A stretch of 64,000 nucleotides of DNA, taken from positions 11,193,327-11,257,326 of the forward strand of contig NC_031770.1 in NCBI RefSeq assembly GCF_001522545.3. The letters run 5' to 3'. Origin of the DNA: Parus major (lineage: Eukaryota > Chordata > Aves > Passeriformes > Paridae). Position 1 is the stretch's first letter, and each line of letters starts with the position of its first letter. The notes beneath the pieces are model-generated. The model searched no databases. It was not told the DNA's origin and saw nothing but the letters and a program-made list of their open reading frames with translations. Position numbers and translations under genes: made by a program. Below, one piece after another: positions 9,777 through 34,578 of the stretch.

Positions 9777-12700
9777 AGTGAGAGAAGAAACTCCTCTTTT
9801 GGGATGTCTTGAAGGATCTGAGGATGTAGTTGCAGGGTAGGATGAGTCTTGGATGCTGTGGATCAGGATGCTTTGGTTTATTTTTCCTTCGCAGTCTGAA
9901 ATCTTCACAGTTTCAAAAAACAAGTTGATTGTGAGGACTGTGAAACGCGTGAACATTTTCTGCTGGAAGAGCTGAAGAAAGTGTTGCTGTAGTAGAGATG
10001 CTGATGGTTTAACACACAGCAGTTTCACAGTTGAGGAGCAGTTATGTTTACAGTGGAATTAATGAGGCTGATTTTCTATGGATCTGGGTCTTGTCTTTCT
10101 GACTCTGTTACCTAGCAAGGTGTGAGGTCTGGTGGCTTTTTATTCTGTAACATGTTCCTCTTCCCAAGGTGTTTGTATTACACTCCTTAAAGATGGCACC
10201 ATAACTTTATAACACTTATGTGTCTGTATGGGCATAAGTGATGCTGCTGTGAAAAATGTCAGTATTTCACAGTTGGCCCAGTACACACAGGGACTTGTAC
10301 TGCTCAGCTGTGAGAGTTTCAGAGCAGAGTTCTATTTTTTTGTACATTGGGTATGAGGCCATTACTGGATATCTTCTTGTGTCCCAAGCATTGCCTGTGG
10401 TCCAGAGAACCGCCACTTGCCAGTTTCCCTGTTTGCAAGCGAGTCACGGTGTTTCCTTCTAAGTTGGAACCAGTGATGGGCCATTTAACCCTTTAGCTGT
10501 TATTACTTTGGGTTCTGTGGAAGAGGTAAGTGCCTGCTGAGCCTTCCTGGGAAGCTGTCTGGACCTATTTTAGAGCATGAGAGTGCTTGGCCAGATGAAG
10601 CAGCACTAACACCCTTTGGGCTGACAGCCTCTTTTCTCTAGGGCTGGGAGTCGTTGCACATTTCTTCCTGAGTTGTGCTCACCTGCAGAAGTCTGCATTA
10701 AGCAGGGCTTTCCTTATTGCTTGAGCACTTGATCCCACTCCAGGTGTGTCAGAAAGGTGGGAAAAAGAATAACCAGGGGAACTGTTGACCAGAATGCTTA
10801 GCTGCTGTTTTCTGGAGGATGAGTTTGGAAGATAGGGTATCAGTTGCAACCAACTCTCAGCAAACCTATTTTTACTTTTGAAACAATAGTCTATGTCCTT
10901 TATCTTGACCTTAATAAGGTTTTTCATGCTATTCTTATCATATAGTCTTCTCCAAAGCAAACTGGTGTGTGTCATGGTCCAGATGAGACTGTTTTGGTAT
11001 AAAATGCCCAATGTGCAGGGTTAACTGCATTGGGAGCATAACAGATACCCAAAAGTGAAAGATACAGTGAAGTATGATTCAGAATTGGTGCTGATGCTAG
11101 ATCATGAAATGAACGTGAAGTCAGGATTGTGACTTTGGGGGAGGATGACTCAGTTCTTGTTCAGAGGTGTGAACAGAAACCCAATCTTCAAGAGACACGA
11201 GGTGTTTCTGCCCTGCTTGAGGGTTCAGTAAGGTCTCCACTGTGTGTCGAGGGTTTGCTCCTCTTCCTGAGGGATGGATGTACCTCATGGGAACAGAAAC
11301 CAAAGAAGTTGAGAGTTCAGGCCTACAAAACAGCTGGAGGTAAAGCGAGGCTAAAGAAGAGGACATGAGTGGGTTTGATAATGAGATGTGTGTACTTGAA
11401 ACAATTGTCCCAGTGCTGTTTGTCATCTTCACTTTAAGTGCTGCAGTGAGGAGGAAGCTGGGCCTCTCTGTTGCTCAGGGCCCATTCCCCAGTAGCTCCC
11501 AGGCACTTGGGCAGGGTGCACAGATGAGGAGAAGAGGAGCCCTGCCAGAAAGGGGAGCTCTGCTTGCTCTGTTCTTGTAGCTGGGACAGTATTTCTGTTC
11601 TCTCAGTAAAACAGGCACAAGGCAACTGCTGAACAAAGCTCAAACCATGCAGAGGTGGGTCCGGCAGGAGGTCAAAGGCAGATCTGCTGGCAGCAATCCT
11701 CTCACCTCCTCCCGTGTAGCTTCTGGGCAGTTTGCCAGCTTCCTGGCAGCAGGGCCCTGGGCACTCAGGTTGCAGAGGCCTCTGCCAGCTCCAGGTAGCA
11801 AGGAGGTGCTGCTGGGCAGGTGCTGCCTGTGCAGGGCATTGCAGGAGGCTGTTTTTGGGGTGACCTGATAGCAAAGTGGGAGGTGGCTTTACTGTTGAGT
11901 AATGTGAGGAGGCTGCTGGGGTGGCCCAGCTGGTGGAAGAGGCTGTGACTGTGCTAGATGAGTGAGTCATACAGCAGCCAGGGTCTTGCAGTAAGGGGTC
12001 TTGCCTGTCTCTTCTGTCTCTCAGCCGCTGGCCTATTGTGTTTCTTTAGCTCCTGGACTTTGTATGTAGGGATCTTGCAGCCACACTAACATTGTGGGTT
12101 GTAGTGTTTGGTGTCTCTGTGCAAAAGCAGTAACTGGGTACTCTCCCATTGTATATCTGGGGGGAGCAGAACAGGGAAGGAGTACAGAGTTCTTAGCTCA
12201 TCCTTAGGAGTCCTTGGGGTGGCAGCAGGGTGAATGAAGATGGAAAACCTGTTGGCATTTCAAACCAACACCTGCAAAAGGATTATGTAAGTGTGACTGT
12301 AGCTGTTGGTGTATGTGAGCTTCCCCAGTCAGGCAGTGGTGTAGTGTGTCTTGCTGGCGGCATGTCCCTTAATGCCACAATGACAGTTCTGTGCTGAGGC
12401 TGTGATCTTCAGGATGTACTCTTCTGGTCAGGCATTATTTTGGCACAGTAATACCACTGATGCCTCCCTATCTGAGATGCTCTTCTAGGAGATTTTCCTT
12501 TGAGGAAGCAGAAAGTTTTGAGCTGGCATCCCTCCACTTTGTGTTCCCTTCTGGAGTCAGAAGAGGTGCTGAGCTCTGACAGCCTCTCTGCATCAGTGGT
12601 CTGTGGGCAGAAGGTGTATAGATTGCAACCCCAGCTCTGCTAACCACAAATCTCTGCTCTTAAATAGAAGCTAAATTAGTCTTCCCCCTGCTGGGAGTGT

Positions 12701-12999
12701 GGAGGTGTTGGAGGTCATCACTGGTTGTAGCCTTTTTGTCTCCTATCCATGTGGGTCACCTGCCTTGGTTGCCAGCACTCCCAGCCACAAGAGCAGGGGC
12801 ACGTGCCCTGACAGCTGCCTGCTGCCAAAGGGAGAAGGGAAGATGAAGAAGAAAGGCTTAGAGTAGGCAATCAGTTAAATGCTGTTTCTGACTGCTTGAA
12901 GGAGGTTGTGATACTTGTGTCTGGTTGTGGCTTTCTGAAACAGCCCTGGGGCACTCTGGTTTTGTCTTGGTCTCCGTGCAGGGCTGCAGGAGTAGGACT

Positions 13000-27360
<14,361 letters not shown>

Positions 27361-27726
27361 GCTGGCTGCTCCGCTGCTGGGCACCCTGGCTTCGCGCTGC
27401 ACGGGGCAGCGCCCGCCACCTCCCCACACCAACTACTCTGTACTCCCCATCACCGGTTCTCGTGCCACCGTCTGCCTGCCCAGCCCGGCCTCCCCCGGGG
27501 GTCCCTAGCTAGTTCGGGCACCGCAGCCCGCCCGCATGCTCCTCTGCTGCTCACCGGGGCCCGCAGCTCTGGTGGCCGCATGCTCGGTACCGGTCACACA
27601 CGCTCGCCAGGTAGAATCGCCAGCCCGGGGAGGGGGGCTGTCCCCGGGCCGGGGCAGCGGCGGGAGTGCCCCATGCCCCCGGGACTCCGGTCCCCCGCCG
27701 GATGATCGCTGTACTTTATTTTATTA

Positions 27727-27732
27727 AATAAA
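27727..27732 (+). other. KLC4: KLC4 poly(A) signal AATAAA
   Basis: AATAAA within TTATTAAATAAAACC, 367 nt after the KLC4 stop codon. It ends a GC-rich 3'UTR of roughly 390 nt. Confidence 0.9.
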
Positions 27733-27777
27733 ACCGACCCTAGAAGCGACCGCGGCTCGGCGTGAGAGGGGCGGGGC

Positions 27778-27800
27778 GGGACGGGACGGGACGGGACGGG
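27778..27800 (+). repeat. (GGGAC)n pentanucleotide array, G-quadruplex motif
   Basis: Five GGG tracts spaced by AC, flanked on the left by GGGGCGGGGC. It fits the G3+N1-7 quadruplex pattern and is placed in the short gap between KLC4 and SOUL. Confidence 0.9.
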
Positions 27801-27939
27801 GCTGGTCGGGCGCCGCCTGCCGGGGGGACGGGGCGACACGCTCCGCAGGGTCCCCCGGAGCGCCAGGGGGCGCTCTCCGCCGCGCTGGGCCGGGCCGTGC
27901 CGCCCCGGGGCGGTCCCCGTCCCGTTCCCGGCGGACGCG

Positions 27940-30900
27940 ATGGCGCGGATCACGCTGGAGGACTTGGAGCAGCTGGGCGACGAGCCCGCGGCCGCCGACG
28001 ATGACGGCAGCGACAACGAGAATGACCAGGAAGGGGAGGCACGGCTGTTCGCCCACTGGGAGGCCGTGGCCAGCACGCACCGAGTGAGCCTGCCCCGAGG
28101 TGAGCGCCGGGCCTGGCGGGGCTGTGATGGCACGGACCGGGACTCCTGCGCTGCGGCCGGGGCGAGCCTCGTCTCTCGTGTGCTTTGCCTTGCAGACATG
28201 TCAGGCCCGATCGCCCAGATGGCCCGGCACAGGCAGGCTCGCGAGCCCGTGCCGTACGTCTCCCTCTCGCAGCACGGGAAGGTGAGGCCTGACCCTCTCC
28301 GCACACCCGGCTTCTCGCCCGCTGCCCGCCCGTGGTGCGGCTGCCTCGGTGCTGCCGCCAGCCCCGGGCAGGGAAGGTGCCTCGTGTCGGCCTCGCCGGG
28401 GTTCCTGCAGCACCTCTGGATCGGTGCAGTATTCTGCCACTCCTGCACCTCCTCCTGTGTAGAGAATGGCAATGCTCAGTTTCCCGGCCTTTAATTTAAA
28501 ACTGGACTAGTCCTGCTGGTCTCTCTGGTCTTGTGACTTCCAGCCTTTGCCAGCTTATCCTCTTGCTGGGGTGGACACATCTAAAAAAGTGACCTTTCAG
28601 TTCTCTTGGTGTTCTCCAAACACCTTGTTGTATAGCTCGAAATCCTGCTGGCTTTGTGTTTGTGCTCGTTACTTTGGCTGGTTAAGCTGGAGATTTCAGC
28701 TGGCACAAGATAGAGATGTGTCTGTGGGGAACCTGGGGCCTGTGACCCTGGCTGTAGAGGGAAACTGGTGTTATTTGTCTCAACCACCAATGCAAACATG
28801 GGATCTTTTGCCTGAAGACCTTCTCTTTGTGCTGGCTATGTTGCACACTTACTTTCTTCTCTTGCACATAAAGGTGCTTCTGTGCTTTGAGAAATAACTG
28901 CTTGTCAGACTGGTTCTTGTGTCTCTGCAGGCCTAGTTGGGCTTTCTACCAAGAAGACATCTGTCAGTTGTCCTCTGTATAAGAAGTGGTTAACCAATTT
29001 CTTCTGGGCTGAGGTCCAGCATTCCCTGTAAAACATGTCTGAGCATGGGCTTGTGCAGCTCTGAACTGGGGCTTCACCACACTCCCTCTTTGCTTGTTCT
29101 GGGTCCCAGGGACTTAATCTGGCCTTTTCTCTGTGTGTGTCAGTCCCAGGCAGGAATGGGGCCGCAAGACTCAGTGGGACTGAAGAGATTTTGTTGTTGT
29201 GGCATCCCATCTGTGCCTGAGGAGGATTCTTGGAGTGTGAGGCTGAGTGAGAAGAGCTATTGCCTGTCATCAGTGCTGAGGGGACTTTGGAGTTGGGGTT
29301 CTTAGGGACACGTTTGCCAGGCTCAGTACAAACCGATCAGTAGTATTTTTCTGAGCTATCAGTGCTACAAGCCCTCATCCTCTTGGAGGCAAGTGAATTA
29401 TTATGCCACATACTGAGCACTGTGCTCTGCCAGCACTCAGCTCCCAGCTCAACTCCCCAGCTCACATTGCAGGGACCTGTTGCTACTGCATGAAGCATCT
29501 TCCATATTTCTTTTGGACAAGTGTCATCCAGAGTGGTGGTGCTTAGTGTAAGGATCAGGCTGTGGCACAACCAGATGCTGTGACTTCACTGGATTGATTC
29601 ATTTATTGCAGGTGGTATGGCAGATGAGAGTTGCAGATAGAGGGACTGGTGATTTCCTTGCTTGGAAAATGCTCTTGCTCTGCTCTGCTTTGCTTGGTGC
29701 GACAATGGCAGGCATGGCCCCAGCTAAAGGGTGAATGGATGCCCACAGTGTTTTGGGGCACTTTTCTTACTGGCAACCCACTGATGCACACAAACAGGCC
29801 TGCTGCCTTCCTTCTGCCCTTGGTTTGGCTCCTGATTTGGGTGGAAACACGGAGGCTGCACCCAGTGTTGAGTCTTGTCACAGCTTCTTGTCTCCATCAC
29901 TGCCAGCACAGCTGTGGAAGCAAGAAGTTTGGGAAGATGCCTTGAGCTCCGTGGAACAAGTTTGTCTCATGACCACTTTGATCTGGATGAAGAACAAGCT
30001 GAGAGTAGGAAGATAGGTGCTGGTTACAACTTCCCAGCCCCTCTTTAGGTTACCTGTGGACACAGACATGCCATGAGCTGACCTATGACATACCCAGATG
30101 CAATTTCCCCAGTCCCTTTGCCCCCATTCTGTGTCGGGCTTGTCCAGAATACTGGACATTCTGTGTGGAAATAGAGATTTTGACCTATACCACAAAATTC
30201 CACAGCTGGGTTCATGTCTCTTCCTCCTGTTGCCTCTTGGTATGGGAGAAGGATCTGAGGAATTCTATCCCAGTCTTCACAACTCTTCTGGGTGCTAGAG
30301 CTCTTCTGCCAGATTTTCCCTTCTTCTGGGCAGGGATGTTTCTGTTATTCTCTGCACATAGTATTCCAGGGAAAAGAAACTGCACCTGAGAACAACATCA
30401 GCCTTACTGGAGGCCTTTGGGTGCCTGGAATCAGGAACATCCTTGTGAGTAGGCTGTACAGAGACCAAAGAGGAACTGAAAGTCCTGTGCTCCTTGCTGA
30501 GGATGTGCTCCATTCCTTGTGCATGCCAGGAGCCTCCAGACCCCCTTGTACCCTGTCCCATGTCTGTGCCTTTCCTTTTGCTGACTTGAGCTGACCTTTG
30601 CCCAGTGCTCGTAAGTATCCTTGTCTGAGGTGCGTGTGTTGCCAGCTCCCCTCACGTTCTTTGTCCTGCTCTGCGAACCACTGCCTAGTAGGGGCTCTCC
30701 TTTTGGCAGGCTTGTCTCCCCGCTTCTTGCCTGTCAGTGTTGGTTTTCCACCCAGCTGCCGCAGTGTTGTCAGTGTGCTTGACTCTGACTTGGCTTGTCT
30801 GTGGCCTGTTTCAGTGCGAGGAAGCGGCCTACGAGGAGCGGCAGTACCCAGCTGGGAAGTGGGCCTGTGTCACCATGGGGGAGCCCATGTATGAGCAGAG

Positions 30901-31602
30901 CATCTCCATGAGCTTCATGAAGCTCATGCGCTACATCTGCAAGGAGAACTCTGTAGGTGTGTGCAGGCAGGGGCTGGAGGGGCTGGCAGACTGCACAGAG
31001 GGGAGGGCTTTGCCACTGTCCATCTGGAGTGGGTAGGAGGGCTGCTGCTGCTGCTGCCAACATACCTGTCTCACTACCTGCCTGCCTCTTCCCAGGTCGC
31101 CATTTGGGCATGACAGTCCCAGTGCTCAACGAAATCCACCTGACCAAGGAGGGGAGTGAGCTGGAGCGTGAGGTCCTAACTGCCTATTACCTCCCACGAG
31201 AGTTCCAGCAAAACACCCCTGTTCCCATGGACCCCGAAATCCACATCATCGAGAGAGCACCGCTCCAGGTTATAACCAGGTGATCCCAGCACCAGAGATG
31301 TTTTCTCAGCTCAGCAGAGATGTGCAAACTCCCTGCATAGCTGCTGTGCTTTGTTAGACAGAGGGATGGGAGCTCTGGCTGTGGGAATGTGCTGGCTTTG
31401 TTGCTTATGCTGCTCCCTTCGCTGCAGGGTTTTCTATGGGATGACCACTGAGGAGACGATCCTGCGGGAGATCAGTCTCTTCTGGGAGCTCTTGGGCTCC
31501 ACTGACACGGTGCTGCGACAAACCTACATCGTGGCTTCTTATGAAAACCCCAGCGTCCCTCAGCGCCGCAATGAGATCTGGTTCATCCGCCGGGCCGAGT
31601 GA
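27940..31602 (+). CDS. SOUL/HEBP-family heme-binding protein, complete, 5 exons
   Basis: Exons 27940-28099, 28196-28281, 30815-30956, 31096-31279 and 31428-31602 join in frame to 747 nt (248 aa plus TGA). Residues 1-55 are an acidic N-terminus (EDLEQLGDEPAAADDDGSDN). The SOUL domain follows from about residue 75 to the end, with VPYVSLSQHGK, the AYEERQYPAGKWA strand, HLGMTVPVLNEI (cf. GMTVP in HEBP1) and the C-terminal PSVPQRRNEIWFIRR (cf. GRRNEIW in HEBP1). SOUL/HEBP proteins bind heme or porphyrins; the founder SOUL was found in chicken retina and pineal. I cannot say whether this is that gene or another paralogue, so no symbol is given. No signal peptide or membrane segment is seen, so it is probably cytosolic. 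The ATG context is gacgcgATGG. Intron 2 is 2.5 kb; the others are 96-148 bp. Confidence 0.93.
28282..30814 (+). other. SOUL intron 2, no recognisable feature
   Basis: This 2.5-kb intron contains only short random reading frames and no repeat or regulatory signature that I can name. Confidence 0.8.
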
Positions 31603-32380
31603 GTCCCCTCCGTCACCGCAAGCCAGCGCGCCACCGGACCCGGTGGAGATGGCAGTGCTGACCCAAAGGAGATGGAGCACATCCCGACCCTCTATTCACC
31701 AACACAATGAGACACCAAGAGACTGAGGGGTGGGTTTGCAGCCTGCCCTGCAAGGGTCCTGCCAGGGGAAATCCTGCCTGGTCTGCACTTTACCTGTCCC
31801 CACAGCTGAGGCTGGAAGTGGCACCAAGGACAACCTCTGGAGCAAACTCTTGATGGGAAGCACATGGTGGGGACTTGTGCTAGCCTGACCTGCACTGGGC
31901 TTGCAGAGCTGTGCCAGGGAGGCTAGTGGGTCTAGTGGTGGGCAGCATCACTAGGTGATGGTGTCTAGAAGGCAAATGACTGTGTACAAGATGTGGGGCT
32001 CAGTGTGGCCTCTGGCCTGCTTCCTATGAGAATGGCTGCCTGTCCTGAACAGAGCCACTGAAATGCTGCTACAGAGACAGTTGGGTTCAAAGGGGAAAAG
32101 GGCTTGAATTCAGATGCAAATCCTGAATGTTTCCTGCTGGGGTAGTTCTCTTTGGACTGCTGGGTGTCTCCCTGGCTGTCACTCACCATTCCTCAGCCAG
32201 GACTAGGGTGCTGGCAGTCCATCTGTTGTGGTTGCTGTTTTGCAGACCTGCTGTGAGCTGAGAGGGGCAGGTCCAGAGAGCAGCAGCAGTACTGTGTGTT
32301 GTGTTGTGGATTGATTAGTGAATTTCACATCCATGAATACCGTCATGCTTTCCTGGGGGAAGCTGGCAGTGCCAACACTA

Positions 32381-32386
32381 AATAAA
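32381..32386 (+). other. SOUL-gene poly(A) signal AATAAA
   Basis: First AATAAA after the stop at 31602, giving a 3'UTR of about 800 nt. It precedes the SOUL-PTK7 intergenic region. Confidence 0.65.
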
Positions 32387-32399
32387 CCCAGCTCAAACC

Positions 32400-34200
32400 A
32401 CTGTAACTACAGATCACTGATGGTGGGGATGGGGGGAAGCTAGGTTGGGTTGGGAAGAGCCTTGCTGTCTCCTTCCTGGAGATGCTCCAGGCTGCAAAGC
32501 TGTGGCTAATTAGAAGGTCTCTAATTAGCCCAGGTTACAGCTTCCTGTTCAGCCAAGCACAGCCTCTGCATTGCTGCACAGGCTGCTTCTGTTGCTGCTG
32601 CAAGAACTGTGGGCACACTCGTCTGCAGGTAAGTTGGCTTGTCTGTTGGGTGGGGTCTGCCTCATTTTTCCCTGGTGCAGGAGTTGGATACTGTAGCTGT
32701 ACTCCATGTGGGCACCTGATCTTTTGGGGAGAGAATTCAAATGCAGCTGCATGTCCTGCTGGTTGGCTGCAGGAACTGGTGCACTCCCACAGGGATGTGC
32801 TTAGCAGGCTTGATGTGGAGAGACTTTTAACTGCTTCTGACACAGTTCCCAATGAGATTCCTCATGATGTATGCCTTGTTGCCTGCCACTGTTGCTCAAA
32901 CTCCAGCTCTGGTCTCTCCAGTGCAGCTGAGGGTTGGAATAGCTGGAAGGCCTGGCCAGCTCTGTGGTGTCACTGCCCAGCAGTACAGGTGGCTTCTGCC
33001 ACTCCTTTCTCCAGTCAGATGCTGCACACTGTCCCCTCCAGGCTGGCTTGCTCTCTGGCTGTGGGGAGCCTGGATGCCCAGCCTGGGGCTGTGGGGAGAC
33101 GGGGCTGAGCAAGATACACCCTTCTCTGCAAGGGAGCTTGATGCAGAGTCTGGGTAAGCACAACAAGGGCAGACAGTGGTTTCCTGGCTATCTTGTGGTA
33201 CAGTTCTTGTTCTTGGGGCACTAAAGGCAATATGGACCCAGGAGATGCAGTGACAGCCTGCACCACTGAGGGCTGATGTGGCAATTGCTTCTAAGAGAAG
33301 TCAGGATACCTGGATCAGCACTGCTTAGATCACTTTCCTTCCTGGGGAAAGAGAATCCCCTGAAGCAGGGGTCAGTATCAGTGGGAGAGCAAAGTGTGCT
33401 GGTGTGCGTATGGGACCCTTTCTATGTATCAGCTGCTTTGCTTGCCCTGAGTTTGCAGGTGGAAGTAAAACTTCCTTTCTAGACGGTGTTGAATAGGCTA
33501 CCACTTCCTCTGAGGCTGCTTGGTCCCCAACCAAAACCAGAACAGCTTTTGGTGGCAGGAGGTGGTGAGAGGGGACTGGTCTGTGGTTACTGGCAAAGTT
33601 CCACAGCTGCACATGGTGTGGGAGCAGCTGTGTGGTCTCCCAGGATGTGGCAATGGTGGGGGCTTCTGGTGCAGCACCAGCCTGGCACTGCCACACCGGG
33701 CAGCAAGCACGCTCCAATCCTGTGCCACGGCTTTTGCTGAGTAAAGGCTCCAGCATCCTTTGTGATGGATCCAGCAGTGCTCAGGGCAATGTCCGATGGC
33801 AAGTCTTCCACACAGTACCAAAACCAGTATTTTGGAGGCTCAACAAACCGGCTGGCAAGCTGGTGTTCAGAGTGACAACTGCCAGAGCCGGTGGTGCAGG
33901 GCTGCAGCAGGTTCCACCAGAGGCATTGGGTCGGGCACAGAGGCTCCAGTCTGGGCCATGCAGATGGCCAGACCAGCCCTTGCTGCTGTGCTTCAGCTTG
34001 GGTCTCGCAGAAGAGCAGCAAGGAGCAGGCAGCGTGCTGTGCATTGAGACTGTGTGTCCAGCCCTCTGTCCCTAGCAAGGTGCGAAGCTCCTGGCTCCTC
34101 GCTGCCCCGGTGCTTTCACAGAGTCTCTCAAAGCGCTACAGACCGGGAGCTTCTGCCATCGGTTTAACAAACAGCCCGGCTACAAGGAGCCCCTGGGCGG
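32400..34200. other. SOUL-PTK7 intergenic region
   Basis: About 1.8 kb without a supported gene. It grades into the PTK7 CpG island on the right. Frames here are short and overlap on both strands. Confidence 0.75.
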
Positions 34201-34490
34201 GAGGGGAGCTCCCTCGCCTCCTCGCTGCTCGGGGGACCCCGGAGGCACTGACTGGCAGGAGGGGTACGGAGGAGCCCGGCGCGACCCTCCCCGCCCCCCG
34301 TGCCGGCGGGGCTCTGCGGGGGATGGCGCCAGCGAGCCCCGAGCCTCGAGCACCGCGGCGGAGGCACGGGGGGCCGAGCCGGGCGCTGCCCGGGGGACCC
34401 CACTCCTCCCGACCCCGCCCGGTTTCCGGTGGCCGCCCCTCCTCCGGAACCCCTCCCGGCGGCGGCGGCGGCGGGCGGGGCGGCGGCGGC

Positions 34491-34517
34491 ATGGTTGGGG
34501 TCCGGCGGGCACGCTGA
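34491..34517 (+). other. Upstream ORF of 8 codons ahead of PTK7
   Basis: ATG at 34491, after GGCGGCGGC, opens an 8-residue frame that stops with TGA at 34515-34517, 12 nt before the PTK7 ATG at 34530. Whether it lies in the transcript depends on the unmapped start site. Confidence 0.5.
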
Positions 34518-34529
34518 CCGGCGCGGGGG

Positions 34530-34578
34530 ATGGCGGCGGTGCGGAGGATGGCGGCGGTGCGGGCACTGCTGGTGCTGG
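34530..34578 (+). other. PTK7: PTK7 exon 1: signal peptide
   Basis: Encodes MAAVRRMAAVRALLVL plus the first base of codon 17; the hydrophobic core is completed by exon 2 (AVGTQAS). The donor is G|GTGAGT. Cleavage is likely just before or within the GTQAS region by analogy with family members. Confidence 0.88.

Larger units (their letters stand above)
2961..12981 (+). other. Region upstream of KLC4 coding exons: probable 5' intron(s)/promoter DNA
   Basis: I see no coding exon in this 10-kb stretch. Apart from the CpG cluster at 3.9-4.1 kb it holds only simple-sequence patches (T/G-rich at 5863-5938, poly-T at 7003-7016) and a 46-nt hairpin at 9731-9776. All reading frames are short and lack family resemblance. 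It is probably the long 5'UTR intron(s) of KLC4. Confidence 0.6.
27490..28400 (+). promoter_or_regulatory. CpG island over KLC4 3' end and SOUL promoter/exon 1
   Basis: Dense CpG runs from the KLC4 3'UTR through the 207-bp intergenic gap and across SOUL exons 1-2. Five GGG runs in a (GGGAC)n array at 27778-27800 and further GC boxes sit 140-170 bp upstream of the SOUL ATG. No TATA box is visible. Confidence 0.75.

Noticed and set aside
28075..28090. Earlier donor CGA|GTGAGC in SOUL exon 1
   Set aside because: It would put exon 2 out of frame; the donor at 28100 joins R to D in frame with the SOUL domain.
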